This document shows, in pieces, positions 6,981 through 17,298 of a stretch of 64,000 bases of DNA. Where the stretch lies: contig DIWU01000024.1 in NCBI GenBank assembly GCA_002428525.1, positions 180,862 to 244,861 of the forward strand. Direction: 5' to 3'. The translations under genes were made by a program, and so were the position numbers. The notes beneath the pieces are model-generated. The model made no database searches. It was not told the DNA's origin and saw only the letters and a list, made by a program, of their open reading frames with translations. Source of the DNA: a bacterium UBP14_UBA6098. Its GTDB lineage: Bacteria > UBP14 > UBA6098. Position 1 is the stretch's first letter; the number at the start of each line of letters is the position of its first letter.

Positions 6981-9176
6981 ATGAGATTCCACTCGATTAT
7001 TGCCGTCTTTTTCCTGTTCAGCGCGAATCTGCTTTGCGCAAATCTCTCCCCGACCGAGATCGAACAAGCCGCGGAGGCTATTATCTCGGCGCATTATTCG
7101 GCGGGGCTTTTCGACGAGCGCGCCCTCGACGGGATCGTTCCAATCGAAGGCGAAAGCTATCGCCCCATCGGATGGGTCGCGGTGCTAAAGCCGACCGGCT
7201 TTCTCGCGCTTTCCGCCCGCGAGGAGATAGAGCCGCTGATCGCGTTTTCCTACGATAACGATTTTCCCTCCATCGACTCGCCCGAAAACGCCTTGCTGAA
7301 TATCCTCCGCTCCGATTTGAAATCCCGCGAAATGGCGATTCCGAACACCGCCCCCGGGGTTCTCGAAAAGAATCGCCGGCTCTGGAGCGAGCTTTTAAAC
7401 GGCCTCTCGCTTTCATCGTTCGAACCCTCGGAGACCTTCGGCCCGATGATGGACACGCGTTGGGAACAAGGCCCGCCCTACAACGATCTCTGCCCGATAG
7501 ACCCCGAGACCGGCGATCGCTCGGTCGTCGGATGCACAGCCACCTCGATGGCGCAGGTTATTAATTTCTGGGAGTTTCCGCCGAGCGTGAGCTTCGATGC
7601 GACCGAAAGTTATTGGTCGGACAGCACAGTCCCGCCGATCTGGATCGACGCCGCGACCGCGACTATCGAGACTATCGACTACAACGGCGCCGGCGTCCAT
7701 CCAACCGCCGCGATGAAGGCCGCGATCAGCTGGGCCTGCGGGGTCTCGATCTGGGCGATCTACGGTAGCGAGGGCACAATCGCATGGTTCCACGATACCT
7801 CCTTCACCGAGAAATGGGGCTACCTCACGGCCGAAAAGGTCGATCCGCCGGAGATGACCGATTTCTACGAGAGGCTTCACTCGAATATGCTCTCCGCGAT
7901 GCCCGCCCAACTCGGGATCTTTCAGTTCGAGCCGGACACCTCCGGCCACGCGATCGTCTGCGACGGCTTTATGGACGGCGGATACTATCACCTGAACTAC
8001 GGCTGGGGCGGATTTTACGACGCTTGGTATCGCCTTCCGGACGACCTGCCCGCGCCGCTGACGATTGTCCGCTGGGCGATAATCGATATTCGCCCGCCCT
8101 ACCGCCCTGACGCCGGCGAAGACACCGCTTCCGCTATCGTGTTGAATATCAACGAGACGGAGGCCACCCGCGGCGACGAGATTCACCCCGCCGAGGACGA
8201 GGATTGGTTCCGCTTTATCGCGACCGCCGACAGCACCTATGTCTTCTACACCAACGGCCCGACCGATACCCGCGGCGAGCTTTTTGTCGAGGGCGCGATG
8301 GTTCTTTCCGACGACAACTCCCACGATAGCCGAAATTTCCAAATCACCTTCCTGCCGGACTCCTCCGGCGAATGCTTCCTGAGAATTACCGCCGGCCGGG
8401 TGGGGATTTATTCGCTGTATTATAGTTGCATCGACGCACCGTTTATGAGATGGACATATCCGGTCGGCGGGGAAAACCTTGCGGGCGGAAGCTCCGCGAT
8501 CCTCCGCTGGACACGCGGCGGCACGCCCTCGGTTCCAAAGGTCAGCTTGGCCTATTCGCTCGAGGGCGAGGCCGGGCCGTGGTCGGTCATCGCCGATTCG
8601 ATTAACAATTCGGGGATACTCATGTGGGCGGTGCCCGAGGTGGAAACCTCGCGCCACGATTGTTATCTCAAGGTCTATGAGACTCTCACCGGCCGCTTCG
8701 TGTCGATGTCCGAGCGGTTCTCGATATTGGAACCCGGTGCGATCAAAGAGGCGGAAAAACCGTCGGCGATAAGCCTCTCCGCCCACCCGAACCCGTTCAA
8801 TTCCGCGGTGAGAATCACAATCGACGCGCCCGTAGGGGCGCACAGCCGTGCGCCCCTACAAATCGAGATATTCGATGTGAATGGGCGAATGGTCGATGTC
8901 ATTACGAGGAGCGACCATTCTGTCATTGCGAGGAGCGCAAGCGACGAAGCAATCTCGCCGTTTACAGGAACAGATTGCCGCGGCCTCCGGCCTCGCAATG
9001 ACGGCGAAGGCCAATTCGTCTGGCAACCCGATGAAACCGTCGCCTCCGGTGTCTATCTCGTCCGCGCGCGCTTCGACACCCGGTCGCTGAGCGGTGGTTA
9101 CCGAGCGGAGCCGAGGCAAGCCGAAGCGACCGGCGGCGGTGCGGCCGCGGCGAAACGCATAGTCTATCTGAAATAA
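6981..9176 (+). CDS. Secreted C10 (streptopain-like) cysteine peptidase with FlgD-like C-terminus
   Basis: The 731-residue product begins with a signal peptide ending at about LLCA and a propeptide of ~140 residues. The C10 catalytic domain follows. Cys185 lies in VVGCTATSMAQVINFW and His323 in GHAIVCDG, followed by 'YYHLNYGWGGFYDAWY', the family's glycine/tryptophan box. A pre-peptidase C-terminal-like region (~375-480) and an Ig-like region (~485-590) come next. The last part is a FlgD-like domain that starts with LSAHPNPFNSA and ends AKRIVYLK. This last domain is enlarged because three kinds of palindromic repeat are read through in frame (8832-8859, 8898-9002 and around 9080-9133), adding Arg/Ala/Gly-rich sequence. 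C10 enzymes are secreted proteinases. The protein is probably extracellular or surface-anchored. Confidence 0.9.
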   Translation: MRFHSIIAVFFLFSANLLCANLSPTEIEQAAEAIISAHYSAGLFDERALDGIVPIEGESYRPIGWVAVLKPTGFLALSAREEIEPLIAFSYDNDFPSIDSPENALLNILRSDLKSREMAIPNTAPGVLEKNRRLWSELLNGLSLSSFEPSETFGPMMDTRWEQGPPYNDLCPIDPETGDRSVVGCTATSMAQVINFWEFPPSVSFDATESYWSDSTVPPIWIDAATATIETIDYNGAGVHPTAAMKAAISWACGVSIWAIYGSEGTIAWFHDTSFTEKWGYLTAEKVDPPEMTDFYERLHSNMLSAMPAQLGIFQFEPDTSGHAIVCDGFMDGGYYHLNYGWGGFYDAWYRLPDDLPAPLTIVRWAIIDIRPPYRPDAGEDTASAIVLNINETEATRGDEIHPAEDEDWFRFIATADSTYVFYTNGPTDTRGELFVEGAMVLSDDNSHDSRNFQITFLPDSSGECFLRITAGRVGIYSLYYSCIDAPFMRWTYPVGGENLAGGSSAILRWTRGGTPSVPKVSLAYSLEGEAGPWSVIADSINNSGILMWAVPEVETSRHDCYLKVYETLTGRFVSMSERFSILEPGAIKEAEKPSAISLSAHPNPFNSAVRITIDAPVGAHSRAPLQIEIFDVNGRMVDVITRSDHSVIARSASDEAISPFTGTDCRGLRPRNDGEGQFVWQPDETVASGVYLVRARFDTRSLSGGYRAEPRQAEATGGGAAAAKRIVYLK
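8832..8859. repeat. Palindromic repeat (GTAGGGG family) inside the C10 peptidase gene
   Basis: A perfect 12-bp stem GTAGGGGCGCAC/GTGCGCCCCTAC surrounds the loop AGCC. It is of the same type as the intergenic units ending CCCCTACGG at 1208-1276, 9525-9546, 9660-9700 and 59290-59530. Here it lies in frame and encodes VGAHSRAPL within the FlgD-like domain. Confidence 0.8.
8898..9002. repeat. GTCATTGCGAGG-type inverted repeat unit inside the C10 peptidase gene
   Basis: A complete unit runs 8922-9002 with inverted ends GTCATTGCGAGG and CCTCGCAATGAC and the internal words GCGACGAAGCAATCT and AGATTGC. A partial copy of its left end (GTCATTACGAGGAGCGA) precedes it from 8898. The same unit is found reversed in the gene-free cluster near 1380-1417. 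This repeat type is widespread in several bacterial phyla. The unit is open in the peptidase frame. Confidence 0.8.
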
Positions 9177-9792
9177 TCGTAGGGGTCGTTCGCGCGACAT
9201 GCCCGCAACAGACGGCTACAGCCGTCTGCACGAAACGGGCTGTGTATTTGAAATGAAACCCGGTCGCTCCGTAGCCCCGAAGAACGCATCGAACGATATA
9301 TCCGGGGCCGGGGGCGGCGCGCTGGCGCGGGGGTGGTATGGGGTTGCGGTGGGGATTTTTGCGCGGCGGGAAGAGGGCTATTAGCGCCGGTCTGACGAAT
9401 CGCAAAAATCGTGACAGCGCGCGGGGGGTGGGCGTTTCGGCGCAATAAATCTCACTCGAAAAAGCGCGCCCCACGCGCTTCTCGTAACCGCCCTTTATCT
9501 TTTACCCTTCAATCAAAAATAGGGCGGAGACAAAGCCCGCCCCTACGATGACCTCTACAATTGCCGTCGGCCATACCGACAAATTGGAGATGTATCTCAA
9601 ATGAAAAGGGCGCACTCCGCGCCCTCGTGTAAGGCCTATAACCTATAACCCAGTACCCATAACCTTAATAAAAGGGCTGGCGCGAGACCGACCCCTACGG
9701 AGTTTCAGGTGTTTACTTTACACCGTCGTGTAAAACCTATAACCTATAACCTATAACCTATAACCCATAACCCATAACCCATAGCCTATAAC
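9177..9792. repeat. Gene-free repeat cluster after the C10 peptidase
   Basis: No gene is supported here. I see a hairpin AGACGGCTACAGCCGTCT (about 9213-9230), a GC-rich stretch to about 9480, and GGGCG...CGCCCCTACG units near 9523-9546. A GGGCGCACTCCGCGCCC hairpin lies near 9608, and CCTATAA/CCCATAA tandem tracts run at about 9630-9665 and 9727-9792. The last tract runs directly into the stop codon of the minus-strand transporter gene at 9793. Confidence 0.75.
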
Positions 9793-11076
9793 CTACACTA
9801 TAACCTTCTTGAGCGGGTGCAGGATAATCGCGCCGATCGCGATCATCACAGCGAGGGTGCAAACCGCGCCGCGGTAGGCCACGGCGTTGCCGAAACCGGA
9901 CAGCGACCATACAGCGATGCCCCAGAAGAGCGGGCCGATAATCGCGGCGGTCTTTCCCGAGAGTGAGTATAGGCCGAAGAACCTACCGATATTCTCCTTC
10001 GGCGAAAGCTCGATGAGCATTGGCCTCGCGGCGGTCCACGCCCCGCCGAGGAAGACCCCGACAATCGCTCCGAGGACGAAGTAGGCCTCGACGCTCGTGA
10101 TGAAGATCAGGGCAAAGAGCGAGGCTACCCATCCAAGCAGAACAGCCATTAGAGTAGGTTTTGCGCCCCAGCGATCGACGATCTTGCCGAACAGCCATGA
10201 GCCGATCGCGGCGAAGACAGTTGCTATCACGAAGAAGGGGATTTTTTTGTCGTCGCCGAGGCCGATGGCCTTTTCGGAGTAAACCCCCATGAACAAAATC
10301 GCGGTCTCGATGCCCTCCTCGAAGAATAGCTTGCTGATGAGAAAGCGCCGGATTCCGGGGTATTTTTTTGTATCTTTAAGTGTTTCAATAATTTGCGCGA
10401 AGGAGGTTTGGCCGGTTTTTGGGAGTGGGGCTTGCCTTTTTTCCTTCAGAAACAGGAAGGTCGGGAGGGAGAAGAGCGCGAATAGGATCGCCGTCGGGAG
10501 GAAGGTCGCCGGTCGTCCGCCGGCCTGAATAAAGGGAATTTCCAGCCCGAAAACAGCGCCCTCGTTGAAGGGCAGAACAAGGATCATCCCGACGATCGAG
10601 CCGATATAGCCAATCGCCACGCCGAGGCCGCCGATTCGGCCGATCTTCCCCGGCGGCGCCACCGAGGGTAGGAGCGAGTTGTAGAAAACAAGACCGAGTT
10701 GATAGGCGACATTCGCCGCCACGAACACAGCGAGAAGCCCGAAGATATGGCCTCCGAGGGAGTTATAAAACACCCCTATCGCCGCGGTGGCGAGGCAACT
10801 TATCGTCGTGACGGCAAGGAGAAATTCCTTGCGCCGGCCGATCCTGTCGGTTAGCTGGCCCAAAAGGGGCGCGGTCAGCGCGACTATGAGCATCGAGATG
10901 CTGTTCGCGACAGAGACATAGATGTCCGGAAAGCCCAAGTTGACAATAACCAATAGCGGAAAATACAGCGAGACGACATTCATCGAATAGATTGTATTCG
11001 CGAAATCGTAGATGCACCACGAGAGGATCTGCCCCCTCCGCGGCGCGCAGGCGATGTTTTCGGCGCTATAGTCCAA
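9793..11076 (-). CDS. MFS transporter, UMF1 (Atg22-like) family
   Basis: The 427-residue polytopic protein has about 12 predicted membrane segments. Near the N-terminus is SWCIYDFANTIYSMNVV, the 'W..YDFAN..' signature of the UMF1/Atg22-like branch of the major facilitator superfamily. Between the first helices is the MFS loop GQLTDRIGRRKE. Substrates of bacterial UMF1 proteins are not well established. The start is TTG at 11076, overlapping the stop of the HD-domain gene by 11 bases, which implies translational coupling. Its 3' end abuts a CCTATAA tandem tract. Confidence 0.88.
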   Translation of the reverse strand: MDYSAENIACAPRRGQILSWCIYDFANTIYSMNVVSLYFPLLVIVNLGFPDIYVSVANSISMLIVALTAPLLGQLTDRIGRRKEFLLAVTTISCLATAAIGVFYNSLGGHIFGLLAVFVAANVAYQLGLVFYNSLLPSVAPPGKIGRIGGLGVAIGYIGSIVGMILVLPFNEGAVFGLEIPFIQAGGRPATFLPTAILFALFSLPTFLFLKEKRQAPLPKTGQTSFAQIIETLKDTKKYPGIRRFLISKLFFEEGIETAILFMGVYSEKAIGLGDDKKIPFFVIATVFAAIGSWLFGKIVDRWGAKPTLMAVLLGWVASLFALIFITSVEAYFVLGAIVGVFLGGAWTAARPMLIELSPKENIGRFFGLYSLSGKTAAIIGPLFWGIAVWSLSGFGNAVAYRGAVCTLAVMIAIGAIILHPLKKVIV

Positions 11077-11617
11077 GGTCGCCGCTGATCGATTTCATCG
11101 CATCGAGGGTGATTCCGACGAACTCCTCGAGCGGAACGCCGATTGTCTCGCAGGTCGCAATCTGGTCGCGGTTTGCGCCCGCGGCGAAGCGCTTTTCGTT
11201 GAACCTGCGCATAACAAATTCGGTGTCGAGCGGAGCGAGCCGTTTGTCGGGGTGCATAAGCGACGCGGCGACAATCAAGCCGGTCAAACCATCGACCGCG
11301 TGCAGGGCCTTGTCCATCTCGGAGACCGGCGGGCATTCGGGATGGTTCGGGTGCGACTCGATAGCGTGGATAACCTCCGGGGCGATTCCGCGCCCCTCGA
11401 GAAGCCTCGCGGTTTCATGGCCGTGCCGAGGGAAATCCTTCTCGGTAGTGTCATAATCGAGATCGTGCAGAAGCCCCGCCAGCGCCCATGACTCCGGGTC
11501 GCCGCCAAGTCTTTCGGCCAAGGCGCGCATAGCCGCCTCGGTCGCCAACATATGCTTCACCAAATTGCCCTTGCTAATATGCTCCGCAATAAGCTCGAGC
11601 GCGTATTTTCTCTCCAT
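11066..11617 (-). CDS. HD-domain protein (HDIG type)
   Basis: The 183-residue protein has the ligands of an HD phosphohydrolase: an N-terminal His in NLVKHMLATE, then LAGLLHDLDYD, HGHETARLLEG, IESHPNH and a later Asp in LHAVDGLTGL. Small HDIG proteins of this size hydrolyse phosphate esters of nucleotides, but no substrate can be assigned. A strong AAAGGAG precedes the ATG. It is the first gene of a coupled pair with the UMF1 transporter. Confidence 0.85.
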   Translation of the reverse strand: MERKYALELIAEHISKGNLVKHMLATEAAMRALAERLGGDPESWALAGLLHDLDYDTTEKDFPRHGHETARLLEGRGIAPEVIHAIESHPNHPECPPVSEMDKALHAVDGLTGLIVAASLMHPDKRLAPLDTEFVMRRFNEKRFAAGANRDQIATCETIGVPLEEFVGITLDAMKSISGDLGL

Positions 11618-11684
11618 AAGAACTCCTTTCGCCCGAATATAATCCTTCGAGGCCTCCAGTGCAAGCCCCTCTTGAACCCAAGTT

Positions 11685-11867
11685 CCCCCCCGCGGGGCGT
11701 CGGCGCGCCGGCCGAAAGGCGAGAAAGACCACGCATCCTAGTAAATCTCCGCCGCCTTTCGGCGCGGCGCCGGCGAGGCGCTCGGAGCGGTGGTTTGTGC
11801 ATTATTATGGTTGTTAATCCGAGCGCCTCGCGCCGACCTTCGGTCGGGCCGACGCCCCGCGGGGGGG
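11685..11867. repeat. Cloverleaf-like nested palindrome, copy A
   Basis: A perfect 20-bp outer stem pairs 11685-11704 with 11848-11867 and contains the core GGGGCGTCGGC/GCCGACGCCCC. Inside lie three hairpins: GGCCGAAAGGCG with CGCCTTTCGG (long loop), GAGGCGCTCGGA/TCCGAGCGCCTC with a loop of about 31 bases, and the short CCGACCTTCGGTCGG. On the opposite strand the arm order (short, medium with long loop, third) is the same as in copies at 30747 and 43952. The rest of the gap (11618-11981) shows only the upstream region of the next gene. Confidence 0.85.
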
Positions 11868-11981
11868 TTGGCGGGGAAATTGCTGTTGAGGGCTAACTGG
11901 TCAGAATATGGCTTGATATTAGGTAATGTTTGTCTTATAATAATAAACTTACCACCCGAAGTTATATTGAAAGGAGTCTTC

Positions 11982-13607
<1,626 letters not shown>

Positions 13608-13626
13608 GGCCGAAATCGCTCAGTTA

Positions 13627-13652
13627 AAGGCGCCTTCGGGCGCCTTTTTTTT
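13627..13652 (+). terminator. Rho-independent terminator after P5C dehydrogenase
   Basis: The hairpin AGGCGCC-TTCG-GGCGCCT has a 7-bp GC-rich stem with a tetraloop and is followed at once by eight T residues. It begins about 20 bases past the stop codon at 13607. Confidence 0.93.
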
Positions 13653-13793
13653 GAAGGTTAATTCCCTCGAACCTAAAGATTTAAAGGAGATATTCGTCCC
13701 AATAAAACAAGATGAATGCTTTAAGCCTTGGCAAAAAAGATGTTTTGAATATATTATTCTGTTTATTTTATCTCGAACGAGTTTTAATATACT

Positions 13794-14312
13794 ATGAATA
13801 TCTTCATTCTCGACAACGATATAGGAAAATGTGCGCGCGCGCACTGCGACAAGCATGTTATGAAGATGATTCTCGAGAGCGCACAGATACTTTGCACCGC
13901 GGCCAATATCCGCGGTTTCGAGACTCCCTACAGGCCGACGCACCGCAGGCATCCATGCGTCCTATGGGCCGCCGAGAGCCTCGCTAATTTTCGTTGGCTG
14001 GTGAGACTTGGCCTTGCGCTCGAAAAGGAATATCGATACCGCTGGGGCGAGGAAAGATCGCATCGCTCGGGCGAGGTAATTCACGAAATGGCGGGTATTA
14101 AGTTCGAGGATATCGGACCGACCGAGTTTGCCCAAGCCGTGCCGGAGTGGTTCCGCATTCAAGGGGACGCCGTGTCGGCCTATAGAAACTACTATATCGA
14201 GGAAAAATCGTCCTTCGCGAAATGGACTCGCCGGCATCCACCAAAATGGTTTTTCCGCGATGAACTTGAATTAGCATCGAACCCTACGGGAAACGGGGGA
14301 AAGTCGAAATGA
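13794..14312 (+). CDS. Conserved protein of the 'CDKHVxKM' family, function unknown
   Basis: The 172-residue protein begins MNIFILDNDIGKCARAHCD and has CDKHVMKMILESAQ at residues ~18-32. Later features are HPCVLWAAESLANFRWL and LGLALEKEYRYRWGE. I recognise this pattern (Cys-Asp-Lys-His-Val, then Trp-rich segments) from uncharacterised proteins in bacteria and tailed phages. No catalytic role can be assigned. The Cys/His spacing near the N-terminus could bind a metal; that is inference. The stop overlaps the ATG of the next gene by 4 bases (ATGA). Confidence 0.7.
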   Translation: MNIFILDNDIGKCARAHCDKHVMKMILESAQILCTAANIRGFETPYRPTHRRHPCVLWAAESLANFRWLVRLGLALEKEYRYRWGEERSHRSGEVIHEMAGIKFEDIGPTEFAQAVPEWFRIQGDAVSAYRNYYIEEKSSFAKWTRRHPPKWFFRDELELASNPTGNGGKSK

Positions 14313-15970
14313 TCGATCATCTTAAACGATACTCCACGCTTTACCTCTCATTTGCGGCTGTAGTCTTTGCGGCAGTGCTCACACACATATTTCCGATCTA
14401 TTTTCGAGAGGACGATGTATATTATCTAAGATGGGCCGCGAGTTATAAATCCCCGATATCTGCATTCATTCCGGCCACCGCGGTTATGTTCGGTGTGTTT
14501 AGACCCCTGCAGAACATTATCTGGTGGGTGATGTTCCGAGTCTTCGGCCTCGACCCGACGGGATACCAGTTCGTCACGATTCTCCTATATTTGCTGTCTT
14601 TCTTATGGCTTTTCGAGTTCATGAAGCGCTCGTTCGATCTCAAGACCGCCGTGCTCTCACTCTTTTTGTATTTGGCCTGCTTTAACTCCTTCATTTATAT
14701 TATGTTCTGGTTCTCCGACCTCACCTTTATTCTGGAGCTGTTTTTTATATACCTCGCCCTTATCTTTCTTTGTCCGCTCGCACTTAAGAATCGGCTATAC
14801 TTAATCGTCGGAGTATTCTTTTTTATTTTAGCGATCCTTTCGAAAGAACCGGCCTGCTTGATTGTCCCTATCTCCGCGATCTTCTTTCACGCAAGTAAAA
14901 GGGTTGAGGTCGGGCGGGCCGCATTCCGCCTCAATATGGCGGTTTCCCTCGGAATTCTGCTCGTCGGAGCCTTGGTGATCATGAAAACCCCGTCCATGGA
15001 TTCGAGACAGGAAAGCATCTTGGCCAATGGTTTCGCGGAGGCCTTCAAATTTGTCGCGCATCGATGGAGTTTCTACTCGGCCCAGCTTTTGCGCAGGTAT
15101 GGTTTTCCGATAGTCGGGCTTTTGACCTATTCATTCCTCGGGAGGCCCGGGTTCAAGCCCTATATTGGGAAAATACCGGCGCTTATTCTTTCCTTTGCTA
15201 TGGGGATTGTGGCATACCTGTTTCCGAGCTTTGGGATGGTCGTTTTTGTCGTTATGGGTTTGCTGATGATCTTGAGGCTCGGCCCCGAGGCGATTGGAAT
15301 ATCTTGGTTCGGTCTCGTTTTTGCCGGAATAATGCTGTTGGGTTTCGTGACAAGGACTTATCTCATCGAGGCAACCTTCGGCCTTACAATCGCAGGAGCA
15401 TTTGGACTGAAGCTTGTTTTGGACGACTTTGTATTAAATCGCCTCGATCGCATCTCGATGAAAACCAAGATAATAGCGGGTGCGGCAATAGCCATTATTG
15501 TAATGATTGCCGGGGTGTTCGTCCTGAAGGATAAAACCGCTTCGCTCCAGATGGTCTCGGCACAGCGGCAAAATTTCGCAGATGTCATCGAGTATATCGA
15601 GCGCAACATCCCCGACGGCTCGACTATTATCGTTATAGATTACGAGGATATGGGTTTGGGACTAAACACCGATATCGCCGTCTTGGACGATGAGACTCAG
15701 GGCAGGATTCGCAAGACAATGAATTGCAAACAGGTTTATACGATATTGAAACTTGCAGGTAAAAATCTCTCTGTAGTCAATTATTCCCCGAGCCTCGGAA
15801 GTTATAACGGCGATACCTTCGTCTTCACGATGAACAATAACGAGGTTAAATTCCTAAAAAGCGAAAACCCCGATGTAGTCGAGGTTTTCAGCGCGGATCG
15901 AATGGGTGAGGGCGCGAGGTTGTTTCGAGTTCCCCCTAAGCCAGCTCTTTTAGTGAATGAAAATTCGTGA
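14309..15970 (+). CDS. Polytopic membrane protein, GT-C glycosyltransferase-like
   Basis: The 553-residue protein has ten or more hydrophobic helices. The first external loop has FREDDVYYLRWA near residue 33; acidic residues in this loop are typical of GT-C lipid-linked-sugar glycosyltransferases (PMT/GT39-like). A soluble C-terminal part (~410-553) follows the last helix. These enzymes work at the membrane on polyprenyl-phosphate sugars. I cannot name donor or acceptor, and the family call rests on topology and the DD motif alone. It is translationally coupled to the gene upstream and its 3' end overlaps the convergent HD gene by 35 bases. Confidence 0.6.
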   Translation: MIDHLKRYSTLYLSFAAVVFAAVLTHIFPIYFREDDVYYLRWAASYKSPISAFIPATAVMFGVFRPLQNIIWWVMFRVFGLDPTGYQFVTILLYLLSFLWLFEFMKRSFDLKTAVLSLFLYLACFNSFIYIMFWFSDLTFILELFFIYLALIFLCPLALKNRLYLIVGVFFFILAILSKEPACLIVPISAIFFHASKRVEVGRAAFRLNMAVSLGILLVGALVIMKTPSMDSRQESILANGFAEAFKFVAHRWSFYSAQLLRRYGFPIVGLLTYSFLGRPGFKPYIGKIPALILSFAMGIVAYLFPSFGMVVFVVMGLLMILRLGPEAIGISWFGLVFAGIMLLGFVTRTYLIEATFGLTIAGAFGLKLVLDDFVLNRLDRISMKTKIIAGAAIAIIVMIAGVFVLKDKTASLQMVSAQRQNFADVIEYIERNIPDGSTIIVIDYEDMGLGLNTDIAVLDDETQGRIRKTMNCKQVYTILKLAGKNLSVVNYSPSLGSYNGDTFVFTMNNNEVKFLKSENPDVVEVFSADRMGEGARLFRVPPKPALLVNENS

Positions 15971-16469
15971 AGTCGGCCTTATTTATCGCGATGGCCTCCA
16001 AGGAGCGCCAACCGCCGTCGCCCTCGTTGGCGTGGACCGCGATGCAGTGGCATATTGCCGGTGGAAGCCCCATCTCATAGGCTATCGCGCAACCGCTGAA
16101 GGGATGGCGCAGGAATTTACCGCATTCGGATTTGACGAAGGCGCCGTCCCTCAAACTGTATTCGAGGAATTTACCGACATCGTGAAGTAACCCGCCCGCA
16201 ATGAGAACATCGCGGTCGAAGCTGTAGTTTTCGTAGGCCTTCGACATACGCTCGGCATTGTCGAGCGCCATCTCGGTCACCTGCTTGGTGTGTTCGAGGA
16301 GTGTGACCTTGGTTCCCGGAATGAGCAGGGTGAAGGGTATCTCGAGGGCCTGCTCCTCGGTCCACCCGGCGCGGAGAATAGCGGTTTCCATTGTCCGGCG
16401 GACCTTCTCCCGAATATCGGGGTTCGATATTTGCTCGATAATCGACAGCTTGCGCCAAATCTTTTCCAT
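15936..16469 (-). CDS. HD-domain protein
   Basis: The 177-residue protein carries HD-superfamily ligands: TKQVTEMA with a preceding His (LLEHTKQV), AGGLLHDVGKF near residue 92, LRHPFSG and AVHANEGDG near the C-terminus. It resembles small HDIG hydrolases of bacteria and archaea; substrate unknown. A good AAAAGGAG precedes the ATG. It is convergent with, and overlaps by 35 bases, the polytopic protein gene. A second HD protein of similar size but different sequence lies at 11066-11617. Confidence 0.82.
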   Translation of the reverse strand: MEKIWRKLSIIEQISNPDIREKVRRTMETAILRAGWTEEQALEIPFTLLIPGTKVTLLEHTKQVTEMALDNAERMSKAYENYSFDRDVLIAGGLLHDVGKFLEYSLRDGAFVKSECGKFLRHPFSGCAIAYEMGLPPAICHCIAVHANEGDGGWRSLEAIAINKADFTNFHSLKELA

Positions 16470-16634
16470 AGCTTCTCCTTTTTGAGTGCGATGAAAAAAT
16501 ATCGATTAACCTCTCGAGTTCAAGGGGAAATTGGTGCCCGAGAATCGGCGATATATCGACTTATGCTAATAACTTATTGCAATTGCAGGGGAGACAGAGT
16601 AAAATATTTAAAACATTTTTTACATGGAGGGGCA

Positions 16635-17195
16635 ATGAAGGCCTTAAAGCTGGTCCTGATCTTTGTGGTTGCGATTGTTCTGCTGGCGGTTCTTGGCTTC
16701 GGTGTCTATTTAGCGGTCAACAAACAAAAACCCGCCCAACCCTTCGAGGCGATTTACGGCACCGGCGAGGGCCGAATTCTCATCGCAACGCAGGGGAGCA
16801 AGTTCAAAGACCTTCTGACCGAAGAACTTCTTAGCAGGCTCGAGGGCGGGAATGTCTATATCTGCGGGATAGATATCTCGGGGCTGGCCGAGACCGACCC
16901 GGCCAAATGGGATGCGGTCTTGCTTGTTCACACCACCGAAAAAAGGGTGCTTCCGCCGTCGGTCGAGGCCTTCCTCGCGAGGGCCGAAAGCGACAAGATC
17001 GTGGAGGTCATCACCTCCGGCGACGGCAAATGGCGCCCCGAGGCCTCGGAGGTCGAGATTATCACCTCCGCCTCGAAGATCGAGCGGGTCTCGGCGGTTG
17101 CCGATGAGGCGGTGCAGAAAGTGTTGGCTATCCTCTCGGCAAAGGTCTCGCCGCCGGCCGCGCCCGATAGCGCCGCGCCCTCCGAGGCCGAATAG
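16635..17195 (+). CDS. Membrane-anchored protein of unknown function
   Basis: The ATG at 16635 follows GGAGGGG and gives 186 residues; a longer frame upstream overlaps the HD gene and is not credible. One N-terminal hydrophobic helix (residues ~5-27) anchors the protein. A soluble part of alternating strands and helices follows (GRILIATQGSKF, VYICGIDISGL, WDAVLLVHTT), reminiscent of a flavodoxin-like fold. The tail is Pro/Ala/Glu-rich. The phrase order ('instrument name, then a target protein, then a timed comparison') seen in flavodoxin-like proteins is compatible, but no FMN-binding motif is evident, so I do not assign a function. trpS starts about 100 bases downstream. Confidence 0.7.
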   Translation: MKALKLVLIFVVAIVLLAVLGFGVYLAVNKQKPAQPFEAIYGTGEGRILIATQGSKFKDLLTEELLSRLEGGNVYICGIDISGLAETDPAKWDAVLLVHTTEKRVLPPSVEAFLARAESDKIVEVITSGDGKWRPEASEVEIITSASKIERVSAVADEAVQKVLAILSAKVSPPAAPDSAAPSEAE

Positions 17196-17298
17196 GAAGG
17201 CACCGAATCGGCGGTCGAATTCCGATCTTCGAGCTTTTAGCTTGAACTCAAACAAAATTGGGTTAAATTAACCTCGATATAAAACTCAGATTGGGTCG

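Noticed and set aside
7413..8843. 476-residue open frame on the minus strand opposite the C10 peptidase
   Set aside because: It mirrors GC-rich codons of the real gene, has no recognisable domain and no ribosome binding site. The plus-strand peptidase has clear catalytic motifs.
9627..9805. CCTATAA tandem tract as a possible CRISPR array or telomere-like repeat
   Set aside because: Units are only 7 bases, without spacers, and similar short tracts lie after other genes.
11790..11981. 64-residue N-terminal extension of the P5C dehydrogenase
   Set aside because: It would be encoded by the cloverleaf repeat and has no ribosome binding site; the ATG at 11982 has AAGGAG and gives the family N-terminus.
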